Source: Izhakiella capsodis
Lineage (GTDB): Bacteria > Pseudomonadota > Gammaproteobacteria > Enterobacterales > Enterobacteriaceae
Reading direction: 5' to 3'
Length of the DNA stretch: 64,000 nucleotides
NCBI RefSeq assembly: GCF_900115045.1
Contig: NZ_FOVC01000011.1
Location: 1 to 64,000 of the forward strand
A model generated the notes under the pieces. That model was not told the DNA's origin. It did no database searches and saw only the letters and a list, made by a program, of their open reading frames with translations. Shown in pieces: positions 26,563 through 36,081 of the stretch. Position numbers and translations under genes: made by a program. Every line of letters starts with the position of its first letter. The stretch's first letter is position 1.

Positions 26563-27254
26563 TGTGACACCGAAGACTGCATTATGGCCCACCACTCTGG
26601 ATCGGCAATGACTTCGCCTTCCACACCAATAACGGGTGTGGCCAACCCCTTTTGCCGTGCTACCCGTGCCAGCACCGGATAGCCGCCTTCAAACAACAGG
26701 CGCTGCTGCTCGCTGATCTCGAGGGTACTTTGCTGGCGATGATACATCCCGGCAATCTGACGCTGGCGCTGTGCTTCATAAAGGATCAGCGCGCTAGCGA
26801 CTGAGACATTGAGTGACTGCACCATACCGACCATAGGGATAATAATCTGTCGGTCAGCCAGCGACAGCGCTGTTTCGGTGATGCCGGTCTTTTCTTGTCC
26901 CATCAGAATGCAGGTTGGCAGGGTATAGTCTATTTCGCGAAAATCCACCGCCTCATCGGACAGATGCGTGGCCAGAATCTGCATGCCGCAACCTTTAAGA
27001 TGCTCAACCGCATCGGTAATGGTGCGATGCGTTTTTACCTGAACCCAGCTGTTGCTCCCTGCGGCAGTTGAAACCATCGTTCGCATGCGATTGCCGGGCC
27101 ATACGGCATGAACTTCATGCACCCCGACGGCGTCAGCAGTACGGATGACCGCCGATACATTATGAGGCTTATGGACCTGCTCCATGCAGACCGTCAAGTC
27201 GTGTTGACGGCTGGCGAGCATGGCACGGATACGGGCATGGCGTTGATTGTTCAT
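26559..27254 (-). CDS. trmH: tRNA (guanosine(18)-2'-O)-methyltransferase TrmH
   Basis: 231 residues. A SPOUT-class methyltransferase that makes Gm18 in tRNA. The knot motifs are visible as VHKPHNVSAVIRTADAVG near residue 27, ILMGQEKTGI near 115 and the C-terminal MVQSLNVSVASALILYEAQR near 141. It sits between spoT (one base apart) and recG (four-base overlap), the conserved gmk-rpoZ-spoT-trmH-recG operon. Confidence 0.96.
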   Translation of the reverse strand: MNNQRHARIRAMLASRQHDLTVCMEQVHKPHNVSAVIRTADAVGVHEVHAVWPGNRMRTMVSTAAGSNSWVQVKTHRTITDAVEHLKGCGMQILATHLSDEAVDFREIDYTLPTCILMGQEKTGITETALSLADRQIIIPMVGMVQSLNVSVASALILYEAQRQRQIAGMYHRQQSTLEISEQQRLLFEGGYPVLARVARQKGLATPVIGVEGEVIADPEWWAIMQSSVSQ

Positions 27255-27255
27255 G

Positions 27256-29367
27256 CTAATTACGGTTGCGGTGGACCTTGATCACATCCGGCATAACGCG
27301 AATTTTTCGCATGATGTTAGCAAGGTGAATGCGATCGCGAGCGGTAAGGCGGATATAGGCGCTGTAGACGCGGCCGTCTTTCTCTTCGGTATTCAGGCTT
27401 TGGATGTTCGAACCAGCGGTGTTAATTGCCGCTGTCAGATTGGCAAGTACGCCCTGATGATTGAACATATCCACTTTGATTTCCGCGACAAACTCCTGGT
27501 CGGTCACCGTATCCCACTCGACCGCCATAAACTTTTCCGGCTCTTTTTGATAGCCGCGAATATTTCGGCAAGATTCGTGATGCACCACCAGCCCTTTACC
27601 AGGACTGACATGCGCTACTATTGGATCGCCGGGGATGGGACGACAGCATTTAGCAAAGGTTATCAGTACGCCGTCTGCGCCTTTAATTGGCAGCTTACTA
27701 TGCGCGGCGGTGTTTGGTGCCGGAATGGTCGTCTCCCCCGGTTGCAGATTCTTCGCGACAACCACGCTCATAGCGTTGCCGAGGCCAATTTCAGCCAGCA
27801 GATCGTCAAGGCTGCTCAGACGCATGCGTTCCAGCTCTTTTTGAATATGCTCAGGCCTTATTTCAGAAAGCTTGCGGCTGCCGCCGAGGGCGTGATTAAG
27901 CAGGCGACGACCAAGGTTGACTGAGTCCTCGCGTTTGAGGCTTTTTAACATCTGGCGAATTTTTGATCGTGCGCGTGAGCTGACCACAAAATTGAGCCAG
28001 GCGGCATTAGGACGGGCGCCGGGTGCAGTGATAATCTCGATAGTCTGTCCGCTGGTTAGCGGCTGAGATAGTGGATAGGGTTGACGATCGACACGAGCGC
28101 CTACGCAGGCGTGTCCTATGTCGGTATGCACGGCATAAGCAAAATCGACAGGCGTGGCATCGGCAGGTAGCTCTACGATCCGCCCTTCCGGAGTAAAAAC
28201 GTAAATCTCATCCGGGAACAGATCGGATTTTACGCTTTCAATAAATTCAAATGAACTGCCGGCACTCTGCTGCAGCTCCAGCAAGCTCTGCATCCAACGC
28301 TGTGCGCGGATCTGCGCTGTCGTGCTGGTTTCACCCTGTTCTTTATAGGCCCAATGCGCTGCAACCCCCATTTCAGCCATCTGATCCATATCTTCAGTAC
28401 GAATCTGAACCTCAACGGGCACGCCATGCGGGCCAATCATCGAAGTATGCAGCGATTGATATCCGTTAGCTTTAGGAATGGCAATATAGTCTTTAACCCT
28501 ACCAGGGCGCGGTTTATACAGGCTATGCATTTGACCCATAACGCGATAACAGGTATCAACATCACGCACGATGACGCGAAAAGCGTAAATGTCCATGATG
28601 GAGTGAAAGCGCTGCTCTTTAAGGTGCATTTTGCAGTAAATTGAATAGAGATGCTTTTCCCGCCCCGAGACGCGGCAGGCAATGCCTGCTTCTTGCAGAC
28701 GCCCATCAATTTCCGAAAGGATTTTTTGAATCATCTCCTTGCGGTTGCCACGGGCTGCTTTTACCACCTCTTTAATTACCCGGTAGCGATTGGGATAAAG
28801 TGCTTCAAAACCCAGCTCTTCGAGCTCGGTTTTAAGATGATGAATGCCGAGTCGATGGGCCAGCGGACTGTAAATCTCCAGCGTTTCACGCGCGATGCGA
28901 CGACGTTTATCCGGACGCAGCGCACCCAGCGTACGCATATTATGCGTTCTGTCGGCGAATTTAATTAAAATGACACGGATATCCTGCACCATCGCCATGA
29001 TCATTTTACGATAGTTTTCCGCCTGCGCTTCTTTCTTATCGCGGAAATTGAGCTTATCGAGTTTGGAAACCCCCTCTACCAGTTCAGCAACGCTTTTACC
29101 AAAAAGTTGCTCTATATCCTGATAGGTTGCCGGAGTATCTTCGATAACATCGTGAAGCAGCGCAGCAATCAGCGTTTCATGATCGAGCTTCATCTCGGCC
29201 AAAATGCAGGCTACGGCGACAGGATGGGTGATATAGGGTTCACCACTGGTACGTGTCTGTCCCTCGTGAGCATCACGTGCGACCAGATAGGCCTGCTTGA
29301 GGCGCTTAATTTGCTCCTCAGGCAGGTATTTTTCAATCAGCTGATTAAGACTTTCAAACAGATACAA
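27256..29367 (-). CDS. spoT: Bifunctional (p)ppGpp synthetase/hydrolase SpoT
   Basis: 703 residues. The N-terminal HD hydrolase domain carries AALLHDVIEDT near residue 68 and the RFADRTHNMRTL segment near 140. The synthetase domain lies at about 200-330, the TGS domain near 385-450 (EIYVFTPEGRIVELP) and the C-terminal ACT domain from about 625. SpoT mainly degrades the alarmone (p)ppGpp, and makes it weakly under fatty-acid or carbon limitation. It lies 18 bases after rpoZ. Confidence 0.97.
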   Translation of the reverse strand: MYLFESLNQLIEKYLPEEQIKRLKQAYLVARDAHEGQTRTSGEPYITHPVAVACILAEMKLDHETLIAALLHDVIEDTPATYQDIEQLFGKSVAELVEGVSKLDKLNFRDKKEAQAENYRKMIMAMVQDIRVILIKFADRTHNMRTLGALRPDKRRRIARETLEIYSPLAHRLGIHHLKTELEELGFEALYPNRYRVIKEVVKAARGNRKEMIQKILSEIDGRLQEAGIACRVSGREKHLYSIYCKMHLKEQRFHSIMDIYAFRVIVRDVDTCYRVMGQMHSLYKPRPGRVKDYIAIPKANGYQSLHTSMIGPHGVPVEVQIRTEDMDQMAEMGVAAHWAYKEQGETSTTAQIRAQRWMQSLLELQQSAGSSFEFIESVKSDLFPDEIYVFTPEGRIVELPADATPVDFAYAVHTDIGHACVGARVDRQPYPLSQPLTSGQTIEIITAPGARPNAAWLNFVVSSRARSKIRQMLKSLKREDSVNLGRRLLNHALGGSRKLSEIRPEHIQKELERMRLSSLDDLLAEIGLGNAMSVVVAKNLQPGETTIPAPNTAAHSKLPIKGADGVLITFAKCCRPIPGDPIVAHVSPGKGLVVHHESCRNIRGYQKEPEKFMAVEWDTVTDQEFVAEIKVDMFNHQGVLANLTAAINTAGSNIQSLNTEEKDGRVYSAYIRLTARDRIHLANIMRKIRVMPDVIKVHRNRN

Positions 29368-29385
29368 GGGTGACCTGCGAAATAA

Positions 29386-29661
29386 TTAACGACGGCCTTC
29401 TGCAATCGCGGTAACAGCCTGCAGTTCAGCAGCCTCTTGCTCTTGCTGCTCCTGACGCTCACGCACATCGAGGATGCGACTGGTGATCAAACCCTCTTCA
29501 ATTTCACGCAGGGCAATGACGGTTGGTTTGTCGTTTTCTTCCGGGACCAGCGGATCTTTACCATACGTCTGCATCTGGCGTGCGCGACGAGCAGCGACCA
29601 AAACTAGGTCAAAGCGGTTACCAATTTTCTCTACTGCGTCCTGTACGGTTACGCGTGCCAT
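29386..29661 (-). CDS. rpoZ: RNA polymerase omega subunit
   Basis: 91 residues, identical in length to E. coli omega. It shows MARVTVQDAVEKIGNRFDLV, the conserved RARQM helix and the Glu/Gln-rich tail. It promotes assembly of the beta' subunit and takes part in ppGpp binding. Lying between gmk and spoT, it is the second gene of the operon. Confidence 0.97.
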   Translation of the reverse strand: MARVTVQDAVEKIGNRFDLVLVAARRARQMQTYGKDPLVPEENDKPTVIALREIEEGLITSRILDVRERQEQQEQEAAELQAVTAIAEGRR

Positions 29662-29715
29662 ATATGTGCTACTCCACGGGTGACGAAAAGACTGGGCATC
29701 ATACTGAAAGTGGCT

Positions 29716-30339
29716 TCAGTCTGCCAATAATTTGCTGATTAATCCATCATGGCGCGCTTTCTGACGCCCTATCCGCAAGCGTTCTGCACGGATAATGGTT
29801 TTCAGATCGGATAATGCCAGATCGAAATCATCGTTCACAATTAAATAATCATACTCAGCGTAGTGATCCATTTCCGCAACGGCTTGTGCCATACGCCTGG
29901 AAATGACTTCTTCACTATCCTGTCCACGGCCACGCAGTCGACGGTCCAGCTCTTCGCGTGACGGCGGCAAGACAAAGATACTGCGCGCGTCAGGTAATTT
30001 GTGCCGAATCTGTTGAGCGCCTTGCCAGTCAATATCAAGGAAAATATCGACGCCGGTCGCCAGCACCTGCTCAATAGCTTCGCGCGAAGTACCATAATAG
30101 TTGCCAAAAACTTCAGCATGTTCAAGGAACGCATCACGCTCGATCATGGCACGGAATTCATCATGGGAAACAAAAAAATAATGCTCCCCGTGCTGTTCGC
30201 CCGGCCGCATACACCGGGTGGTATGAGAAATAGAAACTTGGGTATCGTACAGCGGCTGTGTTTTCAGTAGTGCCTGAATCAGGCTGGATTTTCCTGCTCC
30301 ACTGGGAGCGGAAACGATATAAAGCGTGCCTTGAGCCAT
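29716..30339 (-). CDS. gmk: Guanylate kinase
   Basis: 207 residues. It phosphorylates GMP to GDP using ATP. The P-loop SAPSGAGKSSL is at residues 9-19. The GMP-binding region (HTTRCMRPGE and HYFFVSHDEF) follows, then FLDIDWQGAQQIR near residue 100. First gene of the gmk-rpoZ-spoT-trmH-recG operon and divergent from ligB. Confidence 0.96.
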   Translation of the reverse strand: MAQGTLYIVSAPSGAGKSSLIQALLKTQPLYDTQVSISHTTRCMRPGEQHGEHYFFVSHDEFRAMIERDAFLEHAEVFGNYYGTSREAIEQVLATGVDIFLDIDWQGAQQIRHKLPDARSIFVLPPSREELDRRLRGRGQDSEEVISRRMAQAVAEMDHYAEYDYLIVNDDFDLALSDLKTIIRAERLRIGRQKARHDGLISKLLAD

Positions 30340-30593
30340 GTGTGTTAGTTATATGTCAATTAGCGAAGTCTATTTCGTGCTCAGTATACACGCCTGACGC
30401 ACTCGATGCAGCGTTTAACGCCGACCGACAACTATTTTCTCTGCCGCCTGAAGCCTCGCCGCAAAATGAACCTCAATCTTAGGTAGTTGCACAATAAGCG
30501 TGAGGCCCAGTACGGCCAATGAATATCCGTATGTCGCCGATAAATGATGGGTTGGCTAGAGTTGCCAGACATCTGACAGGGAGACGTGAAATA

Positions 30594-32315
30594 ATGCAAT
30601 GGAGAGCTGCGGCAATCATCACCCTGATATTTAGCAGCCCGGTTGCGGCACTGTGTCCGTCCTGGCCTGAAGAGCGCGCAGAGCAGGAAATTAGGGCGCT
30701 GAGTCACCAACTCAGCATTTGGGATCGCGCCTACTATCGTGACGGAAAAAGCCCGGTAGAGGATTACGAATACGATGCGTTGCGCGAACGGCTGGGGCGT
30801 TGGCGTACCTGTTTTAACTCGTACTATTCGATGTCTGAACCGATTGGTGTCGCCCATGGGCGAACTGCACATCCCATCGCGCACATTGGCGTGCGTAAGC
30901 TGCCGGGGGAAGCAGCTCTGGAGCGTTGGATGCAGCAATCACGCGGCCCGTACTGGGTACAACCAAAGGTAGACGGTATTGCGGTAACGCTGGTTTATCA
31001 TCGCGGGAAGCTACAGCGGCTGATAAGCCGTGGGGATGGTATTTATGGTGAGGACTGGACGGCTCAGGCTCACGCTATTGCAGCCATTCCAGCTTCGTTA
31101 CCTGAACCGCTTAGCCTGGTACTTCAGGGCGAACTGTTTTTACGAATGAAAAATCATCGGCAGGCTGAGCAGGGCAGTGTAAACGCCAGAGCGAAAGTTG
31201 CTGGTGCCCTGAGACGCAAGCAACCGAGCCCGCTACTGGCTGATATCGGACTATTCATCTGGGCCTGGCCGGATGGCCCCGCGACGATGCCCGCGCGGCA
31301 GAATCTGCTTTCGTCGTTAGGATTTTCCCTGGCGTCAAAGTGGACATACCCTGTCTCTGAGAGCAAAGAGGTTGCTGCCTGGCGACAACGCTGGTATCGA
31401 GCTCCCCTGCCGTTTGCCACTGATGGTGTAGTGGTGCATCGGGAACCGACTCTGATCGGGGCGAGCTGGCGGCCGGGCATTGGTGACTGGGCAGTGGCAT
31501 GGAAATTTCCGCCGCCGCAAACTATCGCAGAAGTGAAAGCGGTTGAGTTTAAACTCGGTCGGACCGGCAAAATCGCCGTCGTGCTCAGGCTTCAGCCGCA
31601 AGCTCTGGATGATAAGCAGTTGCGCCACGTTAGTCTGGGTACGCTTCTTCGCTGGCGTAAAGCCGACATCGTACCTGGCGATCAGATCAGCGTATCGCTG
31701 GCCGGGTTAGGGATCCCGCGCTTCGACCGCGTTGTCTGGCGTACCCGAACGCGCGTTTACCCCACGCCACCCTATGAAGGTCGCTATAACTCACTTAGCT
31801 GTCTGATGTTAACTGATGGATGCGCATCACAGATGCTGGCGCGCCTCGACTGGTTAGCTAGCCGCGAGGTGTTAGATATGAATGGGTTGAGCCGGGGCTA
31901 CTGGCAGCAGCTTATTCAGGCAGGTGCAATTAAGCATTTGTTTAGCTGGCTTACGCTTAGTGAAGCACAAATTGCTACGCTGCCAGGTATTTCTCCATCT
32001 CGTTCAGCCTGGCTTTTGCATCGCTTTAACGTGACGCGCAGACAGCCGTTACAGCGCTGGGTGAAGGCTCTGGGAATACCAGTGCCGGGACCTGCATTGA
32101 ACGTGTTGCATGAGAGCAGCTGGTCGGCACTGATGGCAAAAACATCAGCAGAGTGGCGTGAATTGCCCGGTGTTGGTCCTGTGCTTGCCGATCGCATTCG
32201 ACGTTGGTTTGCCAATGAAACTGTCCGGCAGCTGATTACATTCCTCCAGGCTCAGGGCGTGCCTGATCCGGGTAGTTCTGAAAAGCAAGTCAATGGTCGG
32301 GGTGCTGATAGTTAA
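30594..32315 (+). CDS. ligB: NAD-dependent DNA ligase LigB
   Basis: 573 residues, beginning with a hydrophobic segment (MQWRAAAIITLIFSSPVAAL) as in E. coli LigB. The adenylation motif is VQPKVDGIAVTLVY, with the AMP-accepting lysine at residue 125. An OB fold and helix-hairpin-helix segments (LPGISPSRSAWLL, LPGVGPVLADRI) follow. It lacks the zinc finger and BRCT domain of LigA. In E. coli it is a weak, dispensable ligase. The ATG at 30594 is preceded by GGGAG; an upstream start at 30519 adds residues unlike the family. The 3' end overlaps convergent yicG by 26 bases. Confidence 0.92.
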   Translation: MQWRAAAIITLIFSSPVAALCPSWPEERAEQEIRALSHQLSIWDRAYYRDGKSPVEDYEYDALRERLGRWRTCFNSYYSMSEPIGVAHGRTAHPIAHIGVRKLPGEAALERWMQQSRGPYWVQPKVDGIAVTLVYHRGKLQRLISRGDGIYGEDWTAQAHAIAAIPASLPEPLSLVLQGELFLRMKNHRQAEQGSVNARAKVAGALRRKQPSPLLADIGLFIWAWPDGPATMPARQNLLSSLGFSLASKWTYPVSESKEVAAWRQRWYRAPLPFATDGVVVHREPTLIGASWRPGIGDWAVAWKFPPPQTIAEVKAVEFKLGRTGKIAVVLRLQPQALDDKQLRHVSLGTLLRWRKADIVPGDQISVSLAGLGIPRFDRVVWRTRTRVYPTPPYEGRYNSLSCLMLTDGCASQMLARLDWLASREVLDMNGLSRGYWQQLIQAGAIKHLFSWLTLSEAQIATLPGISPSRSAWLLHRFNVTRRQPLQRWVKALGIPVPGPALNVLHESSWSALMAKTSAEWRELPGVGPVLADRIRRWFANETVRQLITFLQAQGVPDPGSSEKQVNGRGADS

Positions 32316-32907
32316 AAACGGGCAAGCCGAGGCGAAAACGCAAAGCGACCAGGCGGGCCAAAAAGCCTGCAAGCAGGGTTATAACCACGACCCATTCATT
32401 AGGCAGTTGGGTTTTCAATAGCAGAATATATAGCCAGCCAGAGGCGAAGGCGATACCTGCGTAGAGCTCCTTTTGAAACACTAACGGTATCTGGTTGCAA
32501 AACAGATCGCGCAGTACTCCACCAAATACGCCGGTAATGACTGCACTGATTGCGGAAATGAGCGCGGGGTGGCCCATATCAAGTGCTACCTGAGCGCCAA
32601 TAATAGAAAAAACGACAAGGCCCAGCGCATCCAGCACCAAAAAAACTTTGCGCAGATGGGGCATCAGCGGCGCGGCAAGGGTTGTAATAACCGCAGCGGC
32701 CGCAACGACCAGAATATATTGCGGATGTTTGACCCAACCAAGCGGATAATGGCCCAACAGGATATCGCGCACCGATCCGCCGCCAATGGCGGTAACTGAG
32801 GCGATAATAATTACACCAAACATATCCATTTTACGGCGTCCTGCAGCCAGTGCGCCAGTCATGGCCTCAGCGGTTATTCCAATAATATATAAAACGGTCA
32901 GTAACAT
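32290..32907 (-). CDS. yicG: TRIC-family membrane protein YicG
   Basis: 205 residues, the same as E. coli YicG. It has seven hydrophobic segments in two repeats, each with a glycine-rich motif (AIGGGSVRDILLG near residue 48 and FGGVLRDLFC near 135). The UPF0126/TRIC family includes trimeric intracellular cation channels; the bacterial protein's physiological role is open. The start at MLLTVLYIIGITAEA fits the family; a 13-codon longer frame exists. Confidence 0.92.
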   Translation of the reverse strand: MLLTVLYIIGITAEAMTGALAAGRRKMDMFGVIIIASVTAIGGGSVRDILLGHYPLGWVKHPQYILVVAAAAVITTLAAPLMPHLRKVFLVLDALGLVVFSIIGAQVALDMGHPALISAISAVITGVFGGVLRDLFCNQIPLVFQKELYAGIAFASGWLYILLLKTQLPNEWVVVITLLAGFLARLVALRFRLGLPVFNYQHPDH

Positions 32908-33138
32908 AATAACTCCTGCAAACCGGCGTGCAGCGTACTGATTCAACCTGAGGCCGACTACTGAGATTTTTTAATTTATCGTAAATCAGATAACTTTTCC
33001 TTATTTCAGAAGGGTGAGTTTAGTTCTGGTAGGTGGGTTTTCTGCCAGAGAAATGGGCCAGCTTATCCTAACTTTATTTATCACTGTCTTTACGAACTGG
33101 CTGGGAATTTCTTCCCAGCACTGTTTGCGTTCAGGCGT

Positions 33139-34425
33139 TCACAGGAACAGTGAATAGGAGATTGCTGTGATCGCAATCAACCCTATCAGCACCACAAAGA
33201 TGTTGCTGATGTGACCGCTGTATTTGCGCATTGCCGGCACTTTCGCAATAGCATACATCGGCATCAAAAACAGGATTATAGCGATTACCGGGCCTCCCAG
33301 AGTTTCAATGATATTCAGGACGTTGGGATTCAGGGTGGCCACCAGCCAGGCGGTGAACAGCATGAATATAGCGGTCAGGCGATTTAGCTTGTTGTGGTCA
33401 ACGTTTTTCCCACGGCTGCGCAGCATTTTAACCATCATGCCGTTAAACCCTTCACGCGCCCCCAGATAGTGGCCAAGAAAGGATTTTGAGATAGCTATCA
33501 TGGCAATAATCGGTGCAGCCCAGGCGATGAAAGGTGCATGGAAATGATTCGCCAGGTAGGAAAGGATTGTAATATTCTGCGCTTTGGCCTGCGCTAAGTC
33601 GGCCGTTGACAGGCAGAACACGCAGCTAAAAACAAACAGCATAACGGTGAAAACCATCATGATATGGGCAAACATCAAGATGCGGCTACATTTTTGCTCA
33701 GCTTCCTTGCCATACTCATTGCGTTTAGCTACCGAAAAAGAGGATATGATCGGTGAATGGTTAAACGAGAACACCATCACAGGAATAGCCAGCCACAGTG
33801 TTTTCCACAGCCCGGCTCCCGCCTGCGGCGTTTCAAACGACATGCCCTGCAATCCGCTCAAATTCCAATGGGGGATCAAATAGAGCGCCAGCAGGGTCAG
33901 GGTTATTACAAACGGAAACACCAAAAAGCTCATCGCTTTAACGATCATCTGTTCACCCAAGCGTACGATGCTCATCAGACAAACAATCAGAATTAATGCC
34001 AGGAGCGCACGAGGAGGTGGGGACATATGCATCTGATAGGTGATAAAACTTTCTACCGTGTTGGTAATGGCTACGCTGTAAGTCAATAAAATTGGGTAGA
34101 TTGCAAAGAAGTAAAGCAGAGTAATGAGCTTACCTGCACCGTTGCCAAAGTGTTCCTCGACAACTTCGGTAATATCATCGCCAGGATTTTTTCCTGAAAG
34201 TACGAAACGAGTCAGCCCACGATGAGAATAGTAAGTCATCGGAAAGGCGATGATCGTCATGACGATAAGCGGGAGCATTCCCCCCATTCCTGCTTGAATT
34301 GGCAGAAAAAGCACGCCTGCACCGATCGCGGTGCCATACAGGCCAAGCATCCAGATGGTATCAGTTTTGCGCCATGCTGCCGGGCCAGTACCAGTCACAA
34401 CCGAATGCGTTTGCATGGTTTCCAT
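33139..34425 (-). CDS. sdaC: Serine:proton symporter SdaC
   Basis: 428 residues with about 11 hydrophobic segments. A member of the HAAAP (STP) amino-acid permease family, close to E. coli SdaC over its length: AWRKTDTIWMLGLYGTAIGA near the start, SGKNPGDDITEVVEEHFG, FSFNHSPIISSF and SFLGHYLGAREGFNGM. CAGGAG precedes the ATG. In E. coli it forms an operon with serine deaminase sdaB near 63 min; here it stands alone between yicG and the accessory segment, with no deaminase beside it. Confidence 0.93.
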   Translation of the reverse strand: METMQTHSVVTGTGPAAWRKTDTIWMLGLYGTAIGAGVLFLPIQAGMGGMLPLIVMTIIAFPMTYYSHRGLTRFVLSGKNPGDDITEVVEEHFGNGAGKLITLLYFFAIYPILLTYSVAITNTVESFITYQMHMSPPPRALLALILIVCLMSIVRLGEQMIVKAMSFLVFPFVITLTLLALYLIPHWNLSGLQGMSFETPQAGAGLWKTLWLAIPVMVFSFNHSPIISSFSVAKRNEYGKEAEQKCSRILMFAHIMMVFTVMLFVFSCVFCLSTADLAQAKAQNITILSYLANHFHAPFIAWAAPIIAMIAISKSFLGHYLGAREGFNGMMVKMLRSRGKNVDHNKLNRLTAIFMLFTAWLVATLNPNVLNIIETLGGPVIAIILFLMPMYAIAKVPAMRKYSGHISNIFVVLIGLIAITAISYSLFL

Positions 34426-34574
34426 TTATATCTCCTGAAATCTATGATAGCCATCATTTTGGATATAAATAATGTCATAGTTAATTAGTACGAAATAATA
34501 TTTCATTTATTTATGATTGTTTGAATTTTAATCACAAGTGGGCGCAAGGAAGATATCCTGATGTAGGTCAATTG

Positions 34575-34596
34575 AAAGTGATCGTGATCGCAATAT
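34575..34596. promoter_or_regulatory. CRP-like site upstream of sdaC
   Basis: The core AGTGATCGTGATCGCA (34577-34592) resembles the CRP consensus TGTGA-N6-TCACA with one change in each half. It lies about 155 bases before the sdaC start. E. coli sdaC is activated by CRP, which makes the match plausible. Confidence 0.45.
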
Positions 34597-34599
34597 TTT

Positions 34600-35253
34600 G
34601 CCATTAATCCGCTCAATGCGGATTTAATCGAGACTTATTGTGCGAGATCAGACATCGCCACGCTGAAAAGACAATTTTCCGTTTTGTCACTACATTTAAA
34701 ATCGTTTTGGGGGTGAAGTAAGGTGCCTAATTGAATGTTAAATCGGTTTATTGAGCACATCTGTTAAGCCTTTTTATTAATTGGTTTGTTGATGGTATGT
34801 TTTTATTTTGGCTACAAACTGAAAGGGTATGGTCAAATATTGGTCAGTATGCAAAGAGGGAATCTTAGGCGATTTTTCTGGTTATCCCACTTTCGGGTAG
34901 CCATGTGCTGTTCCATTCGCCATCCCTGCAGGTCTCTACTAACGTGATGAGAACCAACACCCTTTGATGACCGTAAGCCTCCAGATAGGCGTGTTTTTGG
35001 TGAAAATGGTGTTGTCGCTATGGTCAGGCCTGCTGTTTCCTTTAAAATCTTTACGAACAACCAGGTTACCCACAGGCGAACACTGATAGCAAAAAGAAGT
35101 TCAGCTTTGTCGTTTTTTTAATATCCCTACGCCCATCAGTTCATCATATAGTGGCGCGGTACCCGGCACCGCACCTATTCGCTGGCAGTTAACTTTAATC
35201 TGGCATCCGGGCCAGTTTTATCGCCCTCTTTTAAAAAGATGATCGCAGGGCAC
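34600..35253. other. Intergenic segment, no intact gene
   Basis: About 650 bases between the sdaC promoter region and the first small gene of the accessory segment. A 75-codon frame on the minus strand (34833-35060) starts with MFVKILKETAGLTIATTPFS but has no ribosome-binding site and matches nothing I recognise. The boundary may hold remains of mobile DNA. No tRNA gene or direct-repeat attachment site was seen. Confidence 0.4.
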
Positions 35254-35442
35254 TTACTCACAGTCGCTTTCTTCTACGCCGCTCATTGCCTGGGTTGCGC
35301 GTACTGCGGTTTCCTGCGCCCAGGCAAGCAGATCATGAGCAAGTTCTTTGCCGTATTCGTCGTTAAACAGGTATTGTGCCGCTTCCAGTACGGCTGCGAT
35401 TGGTCTTATAGCTTCAGCGGGAGTTGAGTAGGAATTACGCAT
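35254..35442 (-). CDS. Small protein of unknown function (62 aa), accessory segment
   Basis: 62 residues beginning MRNSYSTPAEAIRPIAAVLE, alanine-rich and probably all helical (LEAAQYLFNDEYGKELAHDL), without signal peptide or membrane helix. CAGGGG lies seven to twelve bases before the ATG. Its start overlaps the stop region of the gene upstream by eight bases, so the two form a translationally coupled pair. Short helical proteins of this kind are common in prophage and satellite regions, but I do not recognise the family. Function unknown. Confidence 0.65.
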   Translation of the reverse strand: MRNSYSTPAEAIRPIAAVLEAAQYLFNDEYGKELAHDLLAWAQETAVRATQAMSGVEESDCE

Positions 35443-35860
35443 GACCGATCCCCTGTTTAATCTGCATGCTATTCAGATAACGGGCAGTGCTAGATACCGA
35501 TGAAGATAGTAAGTCTGTCAGCGCGTTGGTGTCGGCCACAATCAGATTGCCCGGATGAGGAGACATAAGGCGATGAACGATTGCAGCCTGGTGCTCGCCA
35601 GTGGCTTCAAGGATAATCTGGCGGAGTCTCTCCTGCCGATCAGCGCGGGACAATGGCACAGAACGATACTGAAACTTGAACGGAAAATGGGCAGGGTGAT
35701 TAGCCATAACGATGGCCCTACTGTGCTGATTTAGGGTGCTATTATCAGAGTTTTCCCCTGAAAGTTGTCTCACCAGTGCCACCATTGATACGATATGGTT
35801 ACGAATCGTTGAATTAAGAGGTGCTGAGGTTGCAACACGTGGGGGGGCAGAATCAAGCAT
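35435..35860 (-). CDS. Hypothetical protein (141 aa), accessory segment
   Basis: 141 residues from the ATG at 35860, which has a very strong ribosome-binding site (GGGAGGTG five bases upstream). A longer frame to 35944 exists but lacks one. The protein begins MLDSAPPRVATSAPLNSTIR. It contains a basic middle part (FKFQYRSVPLSRADRQERLR) and ends NSMQIKQGIGHA. No known catalytic motif, signal peptide or membrane helix is visible. It is the first gene of a two-gene unit with the 62-residue gene. The pairing of short, overlapping genes suggests a phage or satellite origin, possibly a regulatory pair; this is speculation. Confidence 0.65.
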   Translation of the reverse strand: MLDSAPPRVATSAPLNSTIRNHIVSMVALVRQLSGENSDNSTLNQHSRAIVMANHPAHFPFKFQYRSVPLSRADRQERLRQIILEATGEHQAAIVHRLMSPHPGNLIVADTNALTDLLSSSVSSTARYLNSMQIKQGIGHA

Positions 35861-36081
35861 ATACACCTCCCGTACGTTTAGCGTAATGCCATATCGTACT
35901 GATATGTACGCCGGGATAGAGAGCAACGTGATGGGCGCGGGCATTTCCGCTCGGCGGAATAGTAAATTGCAGATACTTCATACAATTATCTCTATTCAGT
36001 AAAAAGGTAATCAAAAGAGTACTGTGCAGAGTTCTGGAATATTCTAATGCGCCAGAATATTACAAATGTTCCTCTGTGGGA

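Noticed and set aside
34833..35060. 75-codon minus-strand frame as a gene
   Set aside because: No ribosome-binding site, odd composition and no family match; kept only as part of the unassigned segment.
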